DNA of 64,000 bases from Adiantum capillus-veneris. Its lineage: Eukaryota > Streptophyta > Polypodiopsida > Polypodiales > Pteridaceae. Under the pieces are notes generated by a model. The model saw nothing but the letters and a program-made list of their open reading frames with translations. It was not told the DNA's origin and did no database searches. Positions within the stretch are counted from its first letter, which is position 1; every line of letters starts with the position of its first letter. The DNA lies in assembly GCA_014529385.2 (NCBI GenBank), contig CM043946.1:14959077-15023076 (forward strand). The letters are read 5' to 3'. Position numbers and translations under genes: made by a program. Below, piece by piece: positions 34,577 to 44,640 of this stretch.

Positions 34577-35974
34577 TGTCGTGCTGTGACACGTACATAG
34601 TGGGAACGCATGCTACAAGATCTATCTTGTATCTTTTTAGATACATAATTATATTTCCTATAGTGTACATATGCATATTTAAGTATAATAATAAGCCTTC
34701 TATCTCATCCTATTATTTTTCTCAAGGGTAACCTATCCTTACTTTACCATCAGAAAATACTATGGGAAAAGCATCAATAGCTCCGCCTCTTTAACTTGGG
34801 GCAAAAAGCATTGATTCTTTATTTCTACTATTTCATTATCATCTCACACCCTAGCTAGATCCTATATCTAAGGTAAAATCCAATATATATATATTCTACG
34901 TATTTTTTATACTTTTCTTATATTTCTTTTTAAATAGCTACTAGGAGAGAATCAAATCTTAGTGGGACACTAGGTGGCATGATTTCAAAGATACACTTAT
35001 TTTAATGTATTATTGCAAGCATGATTACAAAACTTTGTCAAGGAGCAATGTTATGCTTTCATATGGCATGAGGTGTCCTTGTGAATTAAATGAAAGTCTA
35101 GGCTAAGGAGACCACATGAAGACTTTTGCTGCCATAAATGGACCCTATTTTGATGAATTTTTTACACAAGGTTCCAATCCGAATTGGAAAACAATTTTAC
35201 AATGAAAATCGTAGCTAATGAGCTGAAGTTTTTGCCCATATTTTTACTTTTTTATTTGGAGCCACGGTTGAGGAGATATGATCAAAATACTGGACCCCAG
35301 TCTGCCCACATCATGCAAGGACAGCTCATTTCCAACTTTTCCAATTCATGTTCACACTGGCTCCTCTCTTCTTGTGTAAACCCTTGGGGGTTCCCTTCAC
35401 CTATAAAAGGGGACCTCGTCTTCCTTGGAAGAAACTCAAGCATTCAAGCCATTGATGAGAGGAATTCTCGAGGGAGTGAGTAGTAATGCCTAATTGTACT
35501 TTGCCATTAACATAAGCCCAAGCCTACACTTTCTCCTAGAGGGAGACTAGCCATTCTTGCAACAAGCTAAACTTGGAAGATCAACTCTAATCAAAGAAGG
35601 TCTTGCACTTGGTGTATCAATCAAAGTGGAATTATCCACTCTTCTTCTCTCTCCCATCAATAATGGTGCCGAAGGGTTTCAAGTAAGATGTGTTCTACAT
35701 TGATGTTTTCTTGATTTCTTGTTGTTTTCATTTTCATCTCTAATCCAACATATATATATATATGTATCTAATCTCATCTCCTTATCTAATCTCATCTCCT
35801 TAACCAAACCTATCTCTCTCATTCTTTGTAATTCATCCTCTCTAGGTTCTCTTTGCTACAGGTACATCTCTCCCCGCAGTATCCTTATTGCCTACGGGCA
35901 AGAATAGGGCTTGGGAGGAAAACTTCTCATCTCTTCACTTCTCTCATATCTACATTTCTCACATACTATCCTAG

Positions 35975-36193
35975 ATGAATAACCCACATGATGATCATTT
36001 CTATCGCTTTCACTCTGTACGATCTATTAGAATTAACGTATGGATTATCCGTAAAATACACTTTCAACAACGTATAGTGTTTTTGTTCGGCCCTGAAAGG
36101 CTCAATGAAATACTTCTATCACCGGATCCCATCATACTACCTCTCATAGACTATAATTTTTCTTTTGATGTAAACGTAGTTATCTTGCTATGA
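35975..36193 (+). CDS. Small ORF A, copy in gypsy-2 3' LTR
   Basis: It differs from 27937-28155 by a few residues (I for S before RKIHF, N for S near the end) and keeps start and stop. Confidence 0.55.
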   Translation: MNNPHDDHFYRFHSVRSIRINVWIIRKIHFQQRIVFLFGPERLNEILLSPDPIILPLIDYNFSFDVNVVILL

Positions 36194-36402
36194 ACCAAGA
36201 GGATTTGTACACACAATTAATCCCAATCACTAGACAAAATATATATATTATGGTACGCACAAAACTACAATTCCAAAGAACAATTCGTAGCCTATTTGGT
36301 CAGCCAAGATTGAATGCCATTAACTCATCCATTAACCCTTTCATATTACCCATGATACGATATGACCATAGCCTTGATGTTTTCATCTTCGTATTGTTTT
36401 GA
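36190..36402 (+). CDS. Small ORF B, copy in gypsy-2 3' LTR
   Basis: Nearly identical to 28152-28364 (R for S after IMV), with the same ATGA overlap. Confidence 0.55.
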   Translation: MNQEDLYTQLIPITRQNIYIMVRTKLQFQRTIRSLFGQPRLNAINSSINPFILPMIRYDHSLDVFIFVLF

Positions 36403-36603
36403 CATTCTCTTTTGCGTTCTTTCTTTGTGTGTGTGAGTGCAAGAGAGAAAGAGTGAGTCTTCTTTGATTGCACTTCTTTCCAAACCCTAGTCTTCATGGC
36501 ATCTATGGTTTAACTCCTTCATATAGTTTTTGTTGAGTTCTCTCACAAACTCTCACATCCATAAGCCCGGTGCTTTCCTGGAAAGACCGCAAATTTCTCA
36601 ACA

Positions 36604-36796
36604 ACGTGCTCCGTTATACAATGGCGTATCGGCTTGACTTTTCATATCATCATAGATAAGCCTTTCTGAATCCATGATCGTCTTGATCATTTCATCAATC
36701 TCGGGCTCAAACATTGCTTCGTTGGGAATGTGGTCTGCATGATCATCCCCTGAGCTTTCAGAGGCTACATCTTGTGGCCTCACATATGCTGCTTAA
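36604..36796 (-). pseudogene. CACTA TnpD-like transposase, copy B, N-terminal piece
   Basis: It reads PNEAMFEPEIDEMIKTIMDS, then ERLIYDDMKSQADTPLYNGA, matching positions 8-130 of copy A. The minus-strand reading stops making sense upstream of about 36796, where a possible acceptor AAGCAG lies. This is the far side of the gypsy-2 insertion. Confidence 0.85.
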
Positions 36797-36869
36797 CCAA
36801 AGGGCCTGCAAACATGCCTACTGGGTTGCAAGATTGTTGTCTGTTGGCCAGCGTCAGAGTTCGATAGCC

Positions 36870-37055
36870 CTTGGATTTGCATTTCCGAGAAGGTAGCGCC
36901 TTCCTCTCTCTGTAATAGCACCCACTCCTCAACTCCTTGGTAGTCCACTGTAGTATCTAATATCACCTGCAAGGAGCACCCTCATCCTTTGGCTACAACT
37001 CTCGGGCTTCCCATTGTATCATTTTGCTATGGCAGCTCTCCCCACCTGCTTTGCT
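36870..37055 (+). repeat. Uninterrupted copy of the CACTA-B left flank
   Basis: It matches 17690-17870 and runs on through CCCCACCTGCTTTGCTCGG, the empty counterpart of the insertion border at 17871. Confidence 0.75.
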
Positions 37056-37998
37056 CGGCCTCTCCGCTTCAAAACACTCTCTCGGTGCCCTCCTGGCTGC
37101 AACTCCTTGCTACATGTACTCGAGGCCACCCTCTCACCGTCGTGGCTGCAATAGCCCACCACCCTTTAACCCTTGAACTGCCTTGGCTATTTTGAAGCTC
37201 TCTACATGCTCGTCAAGGCCTTGGCCCTTGATACCTTGCTGTGATAGCCTCCCCTTGAAGTCTCTCCTAGCTTTGCTCACCTCAAGGCGGACCCCTTTTG
37301 TACTCGGCATGTCAGCCCACTTTGTACCAGCTTCCTCTCTCTCTTTGGCAACTAGAGATATTTCAATTGGTCCCCTCTCCTGTATACTAGCCGGGTCCCC
37401 CCCTGCAATTGCAAGGTTGGCCTTTTTTCTACTCCTGTATGGCAACCACCCAGATGGCGTCCTCCTCTTGCATGCCGAGAAGATGGCATCTTCCTTGCTC
37501 GACCTGCTTTTATCTGCATTCGCACCAATCCTCATGCAGTGCTTTTTTTATTCAAGTTAAAGATTTAAAAAGCTTTGGGTTTGGCCCCCTTACACAAGCC
37601 AAAAACTGTCGAGGCAATAAAGCTCCATAAAAAGCATCTTTAGTGTGGATAGACAAGTGTCGGCAATCTTCAACCCGCATCGGATTGGGCCGCTGCTAAT
37701 CATTGGGCTCCATGCATTCAAAGAGCTTTAAAATCACCAAAAGGTACACTTCGAGCACTCCTAAACTTCCCCGACCAGCAGAGATAAAGTTTGTCCTTGA
37801 CCTTTCTAAAATCCACATTTAGCATACATACCCTGGCAAGTATAGCGTCCTGCAGACATCTCGATCAAAATCCCATATTGTAAACTTCATAGCACCTGCA
37901 TACAACACCCCTTGCCTCATTCCCAACCTTGTGATATAAACACTTGCTTCTGTCACCTGTGATAGCAAGAAACACTTGTAGCTTCCACTAGCGAGTGC

Positions 37999-38328
37999 TC
38001 AATCTCCATCAAATACCTGCCCAATGTCCTTGTCACTTGCCTGCAAACTACCATGTCTCGGTTTCTTGCACTTCCATAGGTCGACACAGTTTGGGTGCAT
38101 CACCGGCTTTGGACTGCAGGCATTGTACTTGTCTCTCACCTCTAACCAACGGTGTGACATTGTGACCTTTACCACGCCCAAAACCCAGTCGTTTGAGACT
38201 TGATCGTACCCCTCCACCGGCCTCTACTCTCTGTGAATGGCCTCAATGAGGTAACTCTTTCTTTCATCATTGAGGTTATCCCAAACCTCCATCAAAGGAG
38301 GACCCATAGCCTTGTTCTTTTTAGGCAT
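37999..38328 (-). pseudogene. Unrecognised gene relic
   Basis: ATG at 38328 opens MPKKNKAMGPPLMEVWDNLN. A TAG follows AIHRE, and the same frame continues with VEGYDQVSNDWVLGVVKVTM to a stop at 37999 after DIGQVFDGD. Sequence beyond the stop stays protein-like (ALASGSYKCFLLSQVTEASV). I do not recognise the family; it could be part of another decayed transposon. Confidence 0.4.
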
Positions 38329-39509
38329 GGCACTAAATTCTCCCTAATATTCTTATACAAGTATCAAAAAAGTTCTAGCGATTATATAAAAGAAATAAGT
38401 GAAGTATATAGCATGCATCTCCAATATATATACCACATATGCTTCCTATTTTGTGAGTCATTTTGTTTTTGGATTAAGTGCCCCTTTTGATGGTAAATAA
38501 CATTTTGAGACAAGTATCCCACCATAGCATACAATGAACACAAACTCACTTGCTTACTTGCCATGCAGAAATTAGGGGACAAATACATGTGATCAATGGG
38601 TTCACTATGTCTTTCTACTCCTTTTCACGAATGAGCAAAGTGTAATCTTTTTTAAAGTATAGTTCCTCCATAGGTCTTGCAAACATTGCAAGTAGACCCA
38701 AGCTTATTGGTAGGCCATCCTTGTAGTTGCAAGGCCTGGGATATCTTGAAGCTTGAAGTCATCCTCCCTACATTAAAACGAACACCACTAGACCCGTCAT
38801 AGTCTTAGGGCCATCCATATGACCAAGACCTAGAAAGTCATCAGACAATCCATGGGTGTGGTCTCTATGTGTACCATTGATTTCATCAGAGGCCCCACCA
38901 TCACCATCCACATCACATTTTTCAACCCTATCATACACACCAATAAAGAGGGTAACATCTACCATACTTTGCAGTTGCACTATCAGCAAACAATTGTAGC
39001 CTCATTTACATCCTCATGAGCATCATTAATAGCAATCTAATCAACCACATCTATTATCGATACATATAGAACTTTATTGGCAGCACACCTTTTGGATATT
39101 CCCTACCTATATTTACCCCCGTACTCCCTTACAAATTCACATGTACTTTCTCTCTCCACGATGACGTGCATCTCTTGTGTTAACTGTCCCACATAAAATT
39201 GTACTTCCAAACGTTGTCGTGCTGTAACATGTACAAAGTAGGAAGGCATGCTACACGGTGTATCTTGTACCTTTTTAGATACGTAATTATATTTCCTATA
39301 ATGTACATATGCATATCTAAGTATAATAATAAGCTTTATATTATTTATCTCAAGGTAACATATTCTTACTTTACCGTCAAGAAGTACTATGAAAAAAGCG
39401 TCAATAGCTCCATCTCTTTAACTTGGAGCAAAAATAATTGATTCTTTATTTCTACTATCTCATTATCATCTCACCTCCTAGCTAGATCTTATATCTAGGA
39501 TAAACTCCA

Positions 39510-39540
<31 letters not shown>

Positions 39541-39646
39541 TTCTATGTATTTTTCATATTTTGCTTATATTTCTTTTTAAATAGCTACTAGGAAGGAATC
39601 AAATCCTAGTGGGACACTAGGTGGCATGATTTTCAAAGATGTACTC

Positions 39647-39677
39647 ATTAGGAAAAATATGGACTCTCCTTGGGCCT
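39647..39677 (+). repeat. Left terminal inverted repeat of the 9.55-kb transposon
   Basis: CATTAGGAAAAATATGGACT, then CTCCTTGGGCCTT. It pairs with 49166-49196. Confidence 0.9.
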
Positions 39678-39817
39678 TTTTGATTAGTGAAGGCTTAAGG
39701 GAGAACCAATGAGAAGGCTCTTGGGATATCACCTAGAGGGGGAGGAATGGTAGGGGTGAAGCCTAATTGTCTCCCTCTTCAATGCTTGGTTCTTAGAGAG
39801 AGGTGGGAGGTAGGCTT

Positions 39818-39836
39818 GGGGGGGGGGGGGGGGGGG
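39818..39836 (+). repeat. Poly-G run, left subterminal
   Basis: 19 consecutive G, mirrored by a 13-base C run at 49045-49057 near the other end. It may form a quadruplex. Confidence 0.8.
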
Positions 39837-40009
39837 TAAATAGGAGGAGAGAGGTGTCATAAAAGAGGGAGGGACCTCCCAAAAAAAACACGCATGCTTA
39901 AAAACCCAAAAAATTGAAATTTTTTAAAAGTTCCAAAGTTGACCCATTTGCCTCCAAAACTGCCCCAAAACATAAACTAACTTAAAAAAGTCAAATTTTC
40001 CCCCCAAAA

Positions 40010-40330
40010 TCCACTTTTCTCTCTCTCCCTCATTACTTTTCTCTCCCACACTCTCCCTCTTCTCCCTCCTCCAATACTCTCTCTACAGTCAAGGCAGCCA
40101 TAGCCAAAAGCTTTCCACCACTCTCTTCCTCTCTCTCCATAGCTCCCCCTTCTCTCACACCTCCATCAACCCTCTACAGTCCCACACTCCATAGCCCACA
40201 TCTCCACTATCCTCTCTACCTCTCACTCCTCTCTTTCTCTATCTGCACTGTCAAAGCCACCATAGCCACCATAGGCAGCTTACCTCACCCTCCCCTCAGC
40301 TCCTCATTCTCTCTCCACAGTACTCAACTC
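40010..40330 (+). promoter_or_regulatory. Pyrimidine-rich leader upstream of the ubiquitin-like gene
   Basis: Dense CTCTCTC, CCTCC and TCTCC runs end shortly before ATG 40365. Y-patch-like leaders are common in plant promoters; no TATA box was found. Confidence 0.35.
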
Positions 40331-40364
40331 TTTCAAATCCCTTCCTAAGCCCAACTTCACAAGC

Positions 40365-41581
40365 ATGTCCACGCATAGACGGCCCAAACCAGAGATAGAG
40401 GAGATTGTGTTGCACAACACAAAAGACTCAGAGGGGGTATGGATCCCACCATTCAAAGAAACAAAGTCCGGAATGGTGGCCATCGTGCAACACGTCTACG
40501 GTGCAGCTGAGCTCCACCTCAAGAGAGCTTCTACTCAATTTGCACCTCATTGTAAGTTTTCATGGTTTAGCTATCCCATGCATATGTCATGTTTACGTTT
40601 ATGTGATCATTATGTTTAACTAAGGACATTTGTAAAGATGTTTTTCCATCCAGCTTAGTTGAGGAGCAGTCGCTTGAGTGCCTCTCAGGCACGTTCATGG
40701 TTGTGCATGCTCACATTGGGAAGCTTATGTTTCCTAATGTTTCATCGAAAAAACTTACCGAGCAGCGAATATTCATGTACTCCCACAAGTACGTGGTGCC
40801 GAAGTCAAGCCAAAGCTATGGTAGGTTAGAAGCCGTGGAGATACCCTCATTGCAGAGTGCAGAATGGCCAACTGCAGACCATTGGACCTTGCTTTCTTTC
40901 AAGCGCAAGGTGCTGCAAGATTTCCAAGGGTCCCGAAAGTTTGGTAAGGCAACCAGATCAGTGGGTCTCAGTTGGCATTGTCCCATTCATTTGTTTGTGC
41001 ATGCATTCCGCTCTCTACCGATTGTAGAAACACCAACAATGTTTGTTTGCAAAGAAGTTGACATAGATGCAATGGACACCATTTTAGGTGTCAATTGGGG
41101 CTATGTTGACGGTTTGCATGATGGTGACCGTTATAAGTGTAATGTGTCCCCCACACAGCTTTGCCTTCGGTATTTGAAAGCAAGGTGCACCTTGTATGCA
41201 TGGTTTAGCTATGAGAGGTGGATGCACAAACGTGGCAAATGGATACCCTTGCAGCTGACAACCGAAGAGATTCAATCCTTTGAAATTTGTGTCCGCATGC
41301 CCAATAACGAGGTGGAGGTGGTTGTAGTGAATCCGCATTGGACTCTTGCCAATCTTCGGGAACACTTTTTCATAATGGGATTCGAGGATGTCGGTAATGC
41401 AAGTTTCAAACTAGAACAACGCAAGGTCTGCTTTGTGCTTCCTTAGCTACCTTTTCTTATTTTTTGTGGGTTTTTGTACTTTGATTGCCCATTTTTGGTT
41501 GTATAGATTGGAAGGCGGATGGAGTCCACTATGCTTGTTTACAAAGATTGGGCTATAGACGAAATCATCTTGTCTAAGTGA
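40365..41581 (+). CDS. Transposon gene 1: unknown protein with C-terminal ubiquitin-like domain, 3 exons, 342 aa
   Basis: Exons 40365-40551, 40659-41425 and 41507-41581 join in phase with GT/AG introns. The first ATG with an open frame is at 40365 (MSTHRRPKPEIEEIVLHNTK). The N-terminal 260 residues match nothing I know. The last about 75 residues read like ubiquitin: strands SFEICVRMPNN and EVEVVVVNPHWT, helix LANLREHFFIMGFE, then FKLEQRKIGRRME and the closing WAIDEIILSK, in the order expected of the beta-grasp fold. Splicing out 41426-41506 is needed to restore the last strand, which supports the gene model. There is no terminal Gly-Gly, so it should not be conjugated; it could act as a ubiquitin mimic. 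The frame is intact. Confidence 0.6.
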
Positions 41582-41738
41582 ATTGGCTTGTAACTTTAAT
41601 CGTTTATATATTGGATATTTTATTAAAGATTTTGAAAAGTTTTAAGGTGTTGTACTTGATTTTGTACTTGAGTTTTAAGGTGGTGTAAATTTATTTTTTA
41701 AATCCATATTTTTTATTTTTTTCGAGATAGAATATGTC

Positions 41739-41745
41739 TATATAA
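41739..41745 (+). promoter_or_regulatory. TATA box of transposon gene 2
   Basis: TATATAA about 85 bases before ATG 41827. Confidence 0.55.
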
Positions 41746-41826
41746 GGAGGACCACCTCCTCATTTCACCATTTTCATCACAGCATTGTAGAGAGACCTAG
41801 CATACCCAATCACGCAAAGAGAAGAC

Positions 41827-43388
41827 ATGGCTGCTACTAGTACTTTAGATTCATTCCTTACTGAGGTTGGGCATGCAAATCGCCCTGAGCTTCAAGCATT
41901 TTTCACAACCCAACCCGATTTGGAAACCACCTTGACCCTCCACTCTCAATCTCTTGAGCACATTACTTCATACATTTCCACGTGCATGGGGAGATTCATT
42001 GTTGAGTTACCAAACCGACCAGGGCAATGGGTCCTTGAAGGACTTCTCCACCACATCTACCAAGGGGACAGGCCATTTCATCAGCGGCTTGCACGCTTTG
42101 CCACCATAGCACAACCCGCCAGACAATATGTGCGGCTTGAAGCTGATGATGTGCGAGCAATGCGTAAGGGAAGGATCGAAAACACTTTTTTCTCTCTTCA
42201 CGCCATAATGATCTTCCTCCTTTACGAGTGCCCAGCAGGCCCTGACGTAGTGCTACCTCACTTGCAGATCGGCGGGGTATTGGCTGATGTGAAGGACCCC
42301 AAGCCCACGGCCATTGACTCATCCGCAGAGGAGAGGACGCTTGCCTTGACCTACCCTGTAGGGATTCAAGGCCTCTTGGAGGCCTCTCCATTAGTCGGTT
42401 CATCCTCGGGCCTGCCAGAAGGAACCACCACTCGGGATGCCATCCCTGAGGTAGAGATTACCCGCTTCTCCTCCATTGTGGTGGGTGGGGAGGAATTTGT
42501 GTTTATGCACGATCCGGAGAAATCCTTTGAGCTTCGCATGGATGAGTGTTTCGCCATCCTCGATGCCCATGGAAAGTTTGAGCTTGATACCACCACCTAC
42601 CATGACGATGATCTCCTACTGCCCATGGGGAATACTTTGGCGGACATAGTGGCAATCGCACAAGCCGAGGTGGTAGCGGCTGAGCAGGCCAAGGTCTCTG
42701 AGGAGGGGTTTGTGGCCGTGCAAGCCATGTGTTTGGCTAAATGCGCAAGAGTGGATTCACTACCACCTGCTGCACCACCTGTTTTTCTTGATCCAAAGGG
42801 GAAGTCAAGCGTGGATCTTTACTTGCACCCGGATGCCGATGAGGAGGATCGTAGACAAGAGGTATAGATGCTCACTTACATTTGATTGTTACAAATGATT
42901 TTTTTAATGTTATATCATAATTCTGTGCCATATCTCAGAAAACCTATGTTCTGCAGGATGTTCTGGATATTAACGCCTGGGCGCAACAGTCAAGGGGGAG
43001 GAGGACGCCGTTCGGACCTCAAGCGGCACTTGCTCACTACCTCGGCACACTTCCCACTGGTGTCGTGGTGTTTGTCCATGCCGACTACTCTCCCAATGGT
43101 CGCTACAACATTTTTGCTCTCCGTTCACTCTCCAAGGCGTTGTGTTTAACAACACTTGCCCAAACGGCCAACCTTGTAGTGCTTGTAAAGAAAGATTTTG
43201 CAATATCCACTTTCGGTGTAAACTTTTGCGGGCGCCTTATTGTCCATGTCGGCATGAACCAAGCTGTAGGGGTTAATGACACCCAAGAAATCACAACCAC
43301 TTTGCTTAACAGGGAGCCACCCCAAAAGGCCAAGCGCCAGAAAATTGTAATTAGAAAGATCCTAAAGCAAAATCCGGATATCATGTAA
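41827..43388 (+). CDS. Transposon gene 2: unknown protein, 2 exons, 488 aa
   Basis: Exon 41827-42861, intron 42862-42956 (GT/AG, phase 0), exon 42957-43388. The N-terminus (MAATSTLDSFLTEVGHANRP) is followed by a mainly helical region and an acidic segment near residues 240-270 (HDPEKSFELRMDECFAILDA). The second exon has FVHADYSPNGRYNIFALRS and ends with a basic, nuclear-signal-like PQKAKRQKIVIRKILKQ. The frame is intact and codon use resembles gene 1. No domain recognised. As the second gene of a DNA transposon it could be an accessory DNA-binding or regulatory protein, which is a guess. Confidence 0.65.
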
Positions 43389-43622
43389 AGCATTGATTTC
43401 TTTAATGAAACTACTTTTTGTTGTCTATGACTCTCTTTCTTGCAAGGTTTTGAATTTCTTATATGTTGGGCTTCCATTGTGTATGAGAAGCACCATAATT
43501 TTTGCTATGACTACTAAACGGTTTGGAAGGCATTAAAATTTAAAAAATGTATACTTTGTTATATCTAGGCTTCCAAAGTTATGTATGTGCCTAATAAAGG
43601 GCTTGGAAGTCCCTAAACAATG

Positions 43623-43692
43623 CTGCCACAAGGGCGCGCATTAGGGCTTTCCATCAGCAGATGAAGTGTGCAAATGCGCGCCCTTGTGGCAG
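43623..43692. terminator. Hairpin 1 between convergent genes
   Basis: Perfect 19-base arms CTGCCACAAGGGCGCGCAT and its complement with a 32-base loop. The stem is the same as in hairpin 2 but the loop differs. It may be a structural end signal or a binding site; the type given is tentative. Confidence 0.6.
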
Positions 43693-44186
43693 ATGAAATT
43701 GGACACATCTAAGAGCATACCCAAGTACAAAACAGAGTGACAAGGAATTAATACCAAGTTGCAAAAGAGAAACACATGGATACCCAGGTAACCTTAAGCC
43801 CATCTTGCCCCAGATACCTAAAGATGTATTAACAAACCACAAAACTGTGGCAATATCTAAACCCTTCTTGGAGAATAGGAGCATATCTAGTTACAAAACA
43901 GAGTGAGAAGACAATAATACCTAGCTGCAAAACAGGAAGACATGGATACCCAGGTAACCTTAAGCCCATCTTGCCCCAGATACCTAAAGTTGTATTAACA
44001 AACCACAAGAGTAAACGTTGTGGCAATATCTAAGCCCTTTTTGGAGTTTAGGACTGACATGGACTAAGGGGGGATGCATTCCAGCAGCATCTATGCTAAT
44101 TGAAGCATTGAAGCAAACAAAACATACTTATTGCTTGTCAAAATTGTCTGGAAACCACTGGAGAGTGTCAGCAAAGCACTAGGACT

Positions 44187-44260
44187 GGCTGCCACAAGGG
44201 CGCGCATTATGTCCATCCATAGGTCTCTGGAAGCCCCAAATGCGCGCCCTTGTGGCAGCC
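44187..44260. terminator. Hairpin 2 between convergent genes
   Basis: Perfect 21-base arms starting GGCTGCCACAAGGGCGCGCA, loop 32 bases, 546 bases from hairpin 1. Confidence 0.6.
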
Positions 44261-44640
44261 AACTTGGGGACATTCCAAGCCATTTTGAACACTTTGTAGA
44301 TATTTTTGCCATGCAATAGTGATTCACATAGCATGGATACATCAGGAAGTGCATGCCCCACTTAGCCAAGGTGCTAAACGTAGGCAAATTTTCACAATAA
44401 CAAGCTAATGGCTACATACATATAGTAGAAGGTAGAAAAAACTTGAACCAGTGCTCCATTGCATGGTACAGAATTAAAACAATACAATGCGCACTGGGGT
44501 ATACAATAAAAGACGCTTATATGCAAATTCTTCCCAATACAATGCACAGAGTGGGATATAGAATCAAAAGACGCTTGTATTCAAATTCTTCCCAATCTTG
44601 AAGTTCCGTAAATACAAAAAGGTTGATGCCTAACTACAAG

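Larger units (their letters stand above)
26553..36603 (+). mobile_element. gypsy-2: complete Ty3/gypsy LTR retrotransposon in CACTA copy B
   Basis: LTRs at 26553-28565 (2013 bp) and 34577-36603 (2027 bp), PBS, gag, protease, RT, RNase H, integrase and polypurine tract all on the + strand. ACGT flanks both ends (26549-26552 and 36604-36607), and copy A has an uninterrupted CACGTATG at the same place near 127, so the target duplication is at least 4 bp. The lineage differs from gypsy-1: single RNase H with catalytic residues, DHG protease, CCHC knuckle CIWCDSTDHVRRDC. Pol carries four in-frame stops. Confidence 0.93.
34577..36603 (+). repeat. gypsy-2 3' LTR
   Basis: 2027 bp, ends TTTCTCAACA. 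It has a small duplication (CTTATCTAATCTCATCT near 35782) that accounts for most of the length difference from the 5' LTR. Small ORFs A and B are kept at 35975-36193 and 36190-36402. The TATA box is at 35402-35410. Confidence 0.95.
17871..36796 (-). mobile_element. CACTA (En/Spm) DNA transposon, copy B, with two nested LTR elements
   Basis: It opens with CACTACAAGAGG at 17871 and carries the same two genes as copy A in opposite orientation: TnpA-like 18501-22733 and TnpD-like from 23283 to 26552 and 36604 to about 36796. Nested inside are a 2.9-kb non-coding LTR element (19280-22195) and gypsy-2 (26553-36603). I find no matching inverted terminus CCTCTTGTAGTG on the right, so that end seems lost or lies beyond a rearrangement. 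Confidence 0.85.
36797..39214. other. Mixed intergenic stretch
   Basis: It holds the repeat 36870-37055 shared with 17560-17870, a CT-rich region to about 37550, and one gene relic on the minus strand (37999-38328). No other family signature seen. Confidence 0.5.
43389..44640. other. Intergenic centre of the 9.55-kb transposon
   Basis: No gene. It has two hairpins (43623-43692, 44187-44260), a tandem duplication of about 160 bp (about 43735-43870 and 43895-44035, sharing ATGGATACCCAGGTAACCTT), and a second duplication of about 65 bp near 44475-44600 (CAAATTCTTCCCAAT). Both gene pairs end here. Confidence 0.7.
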
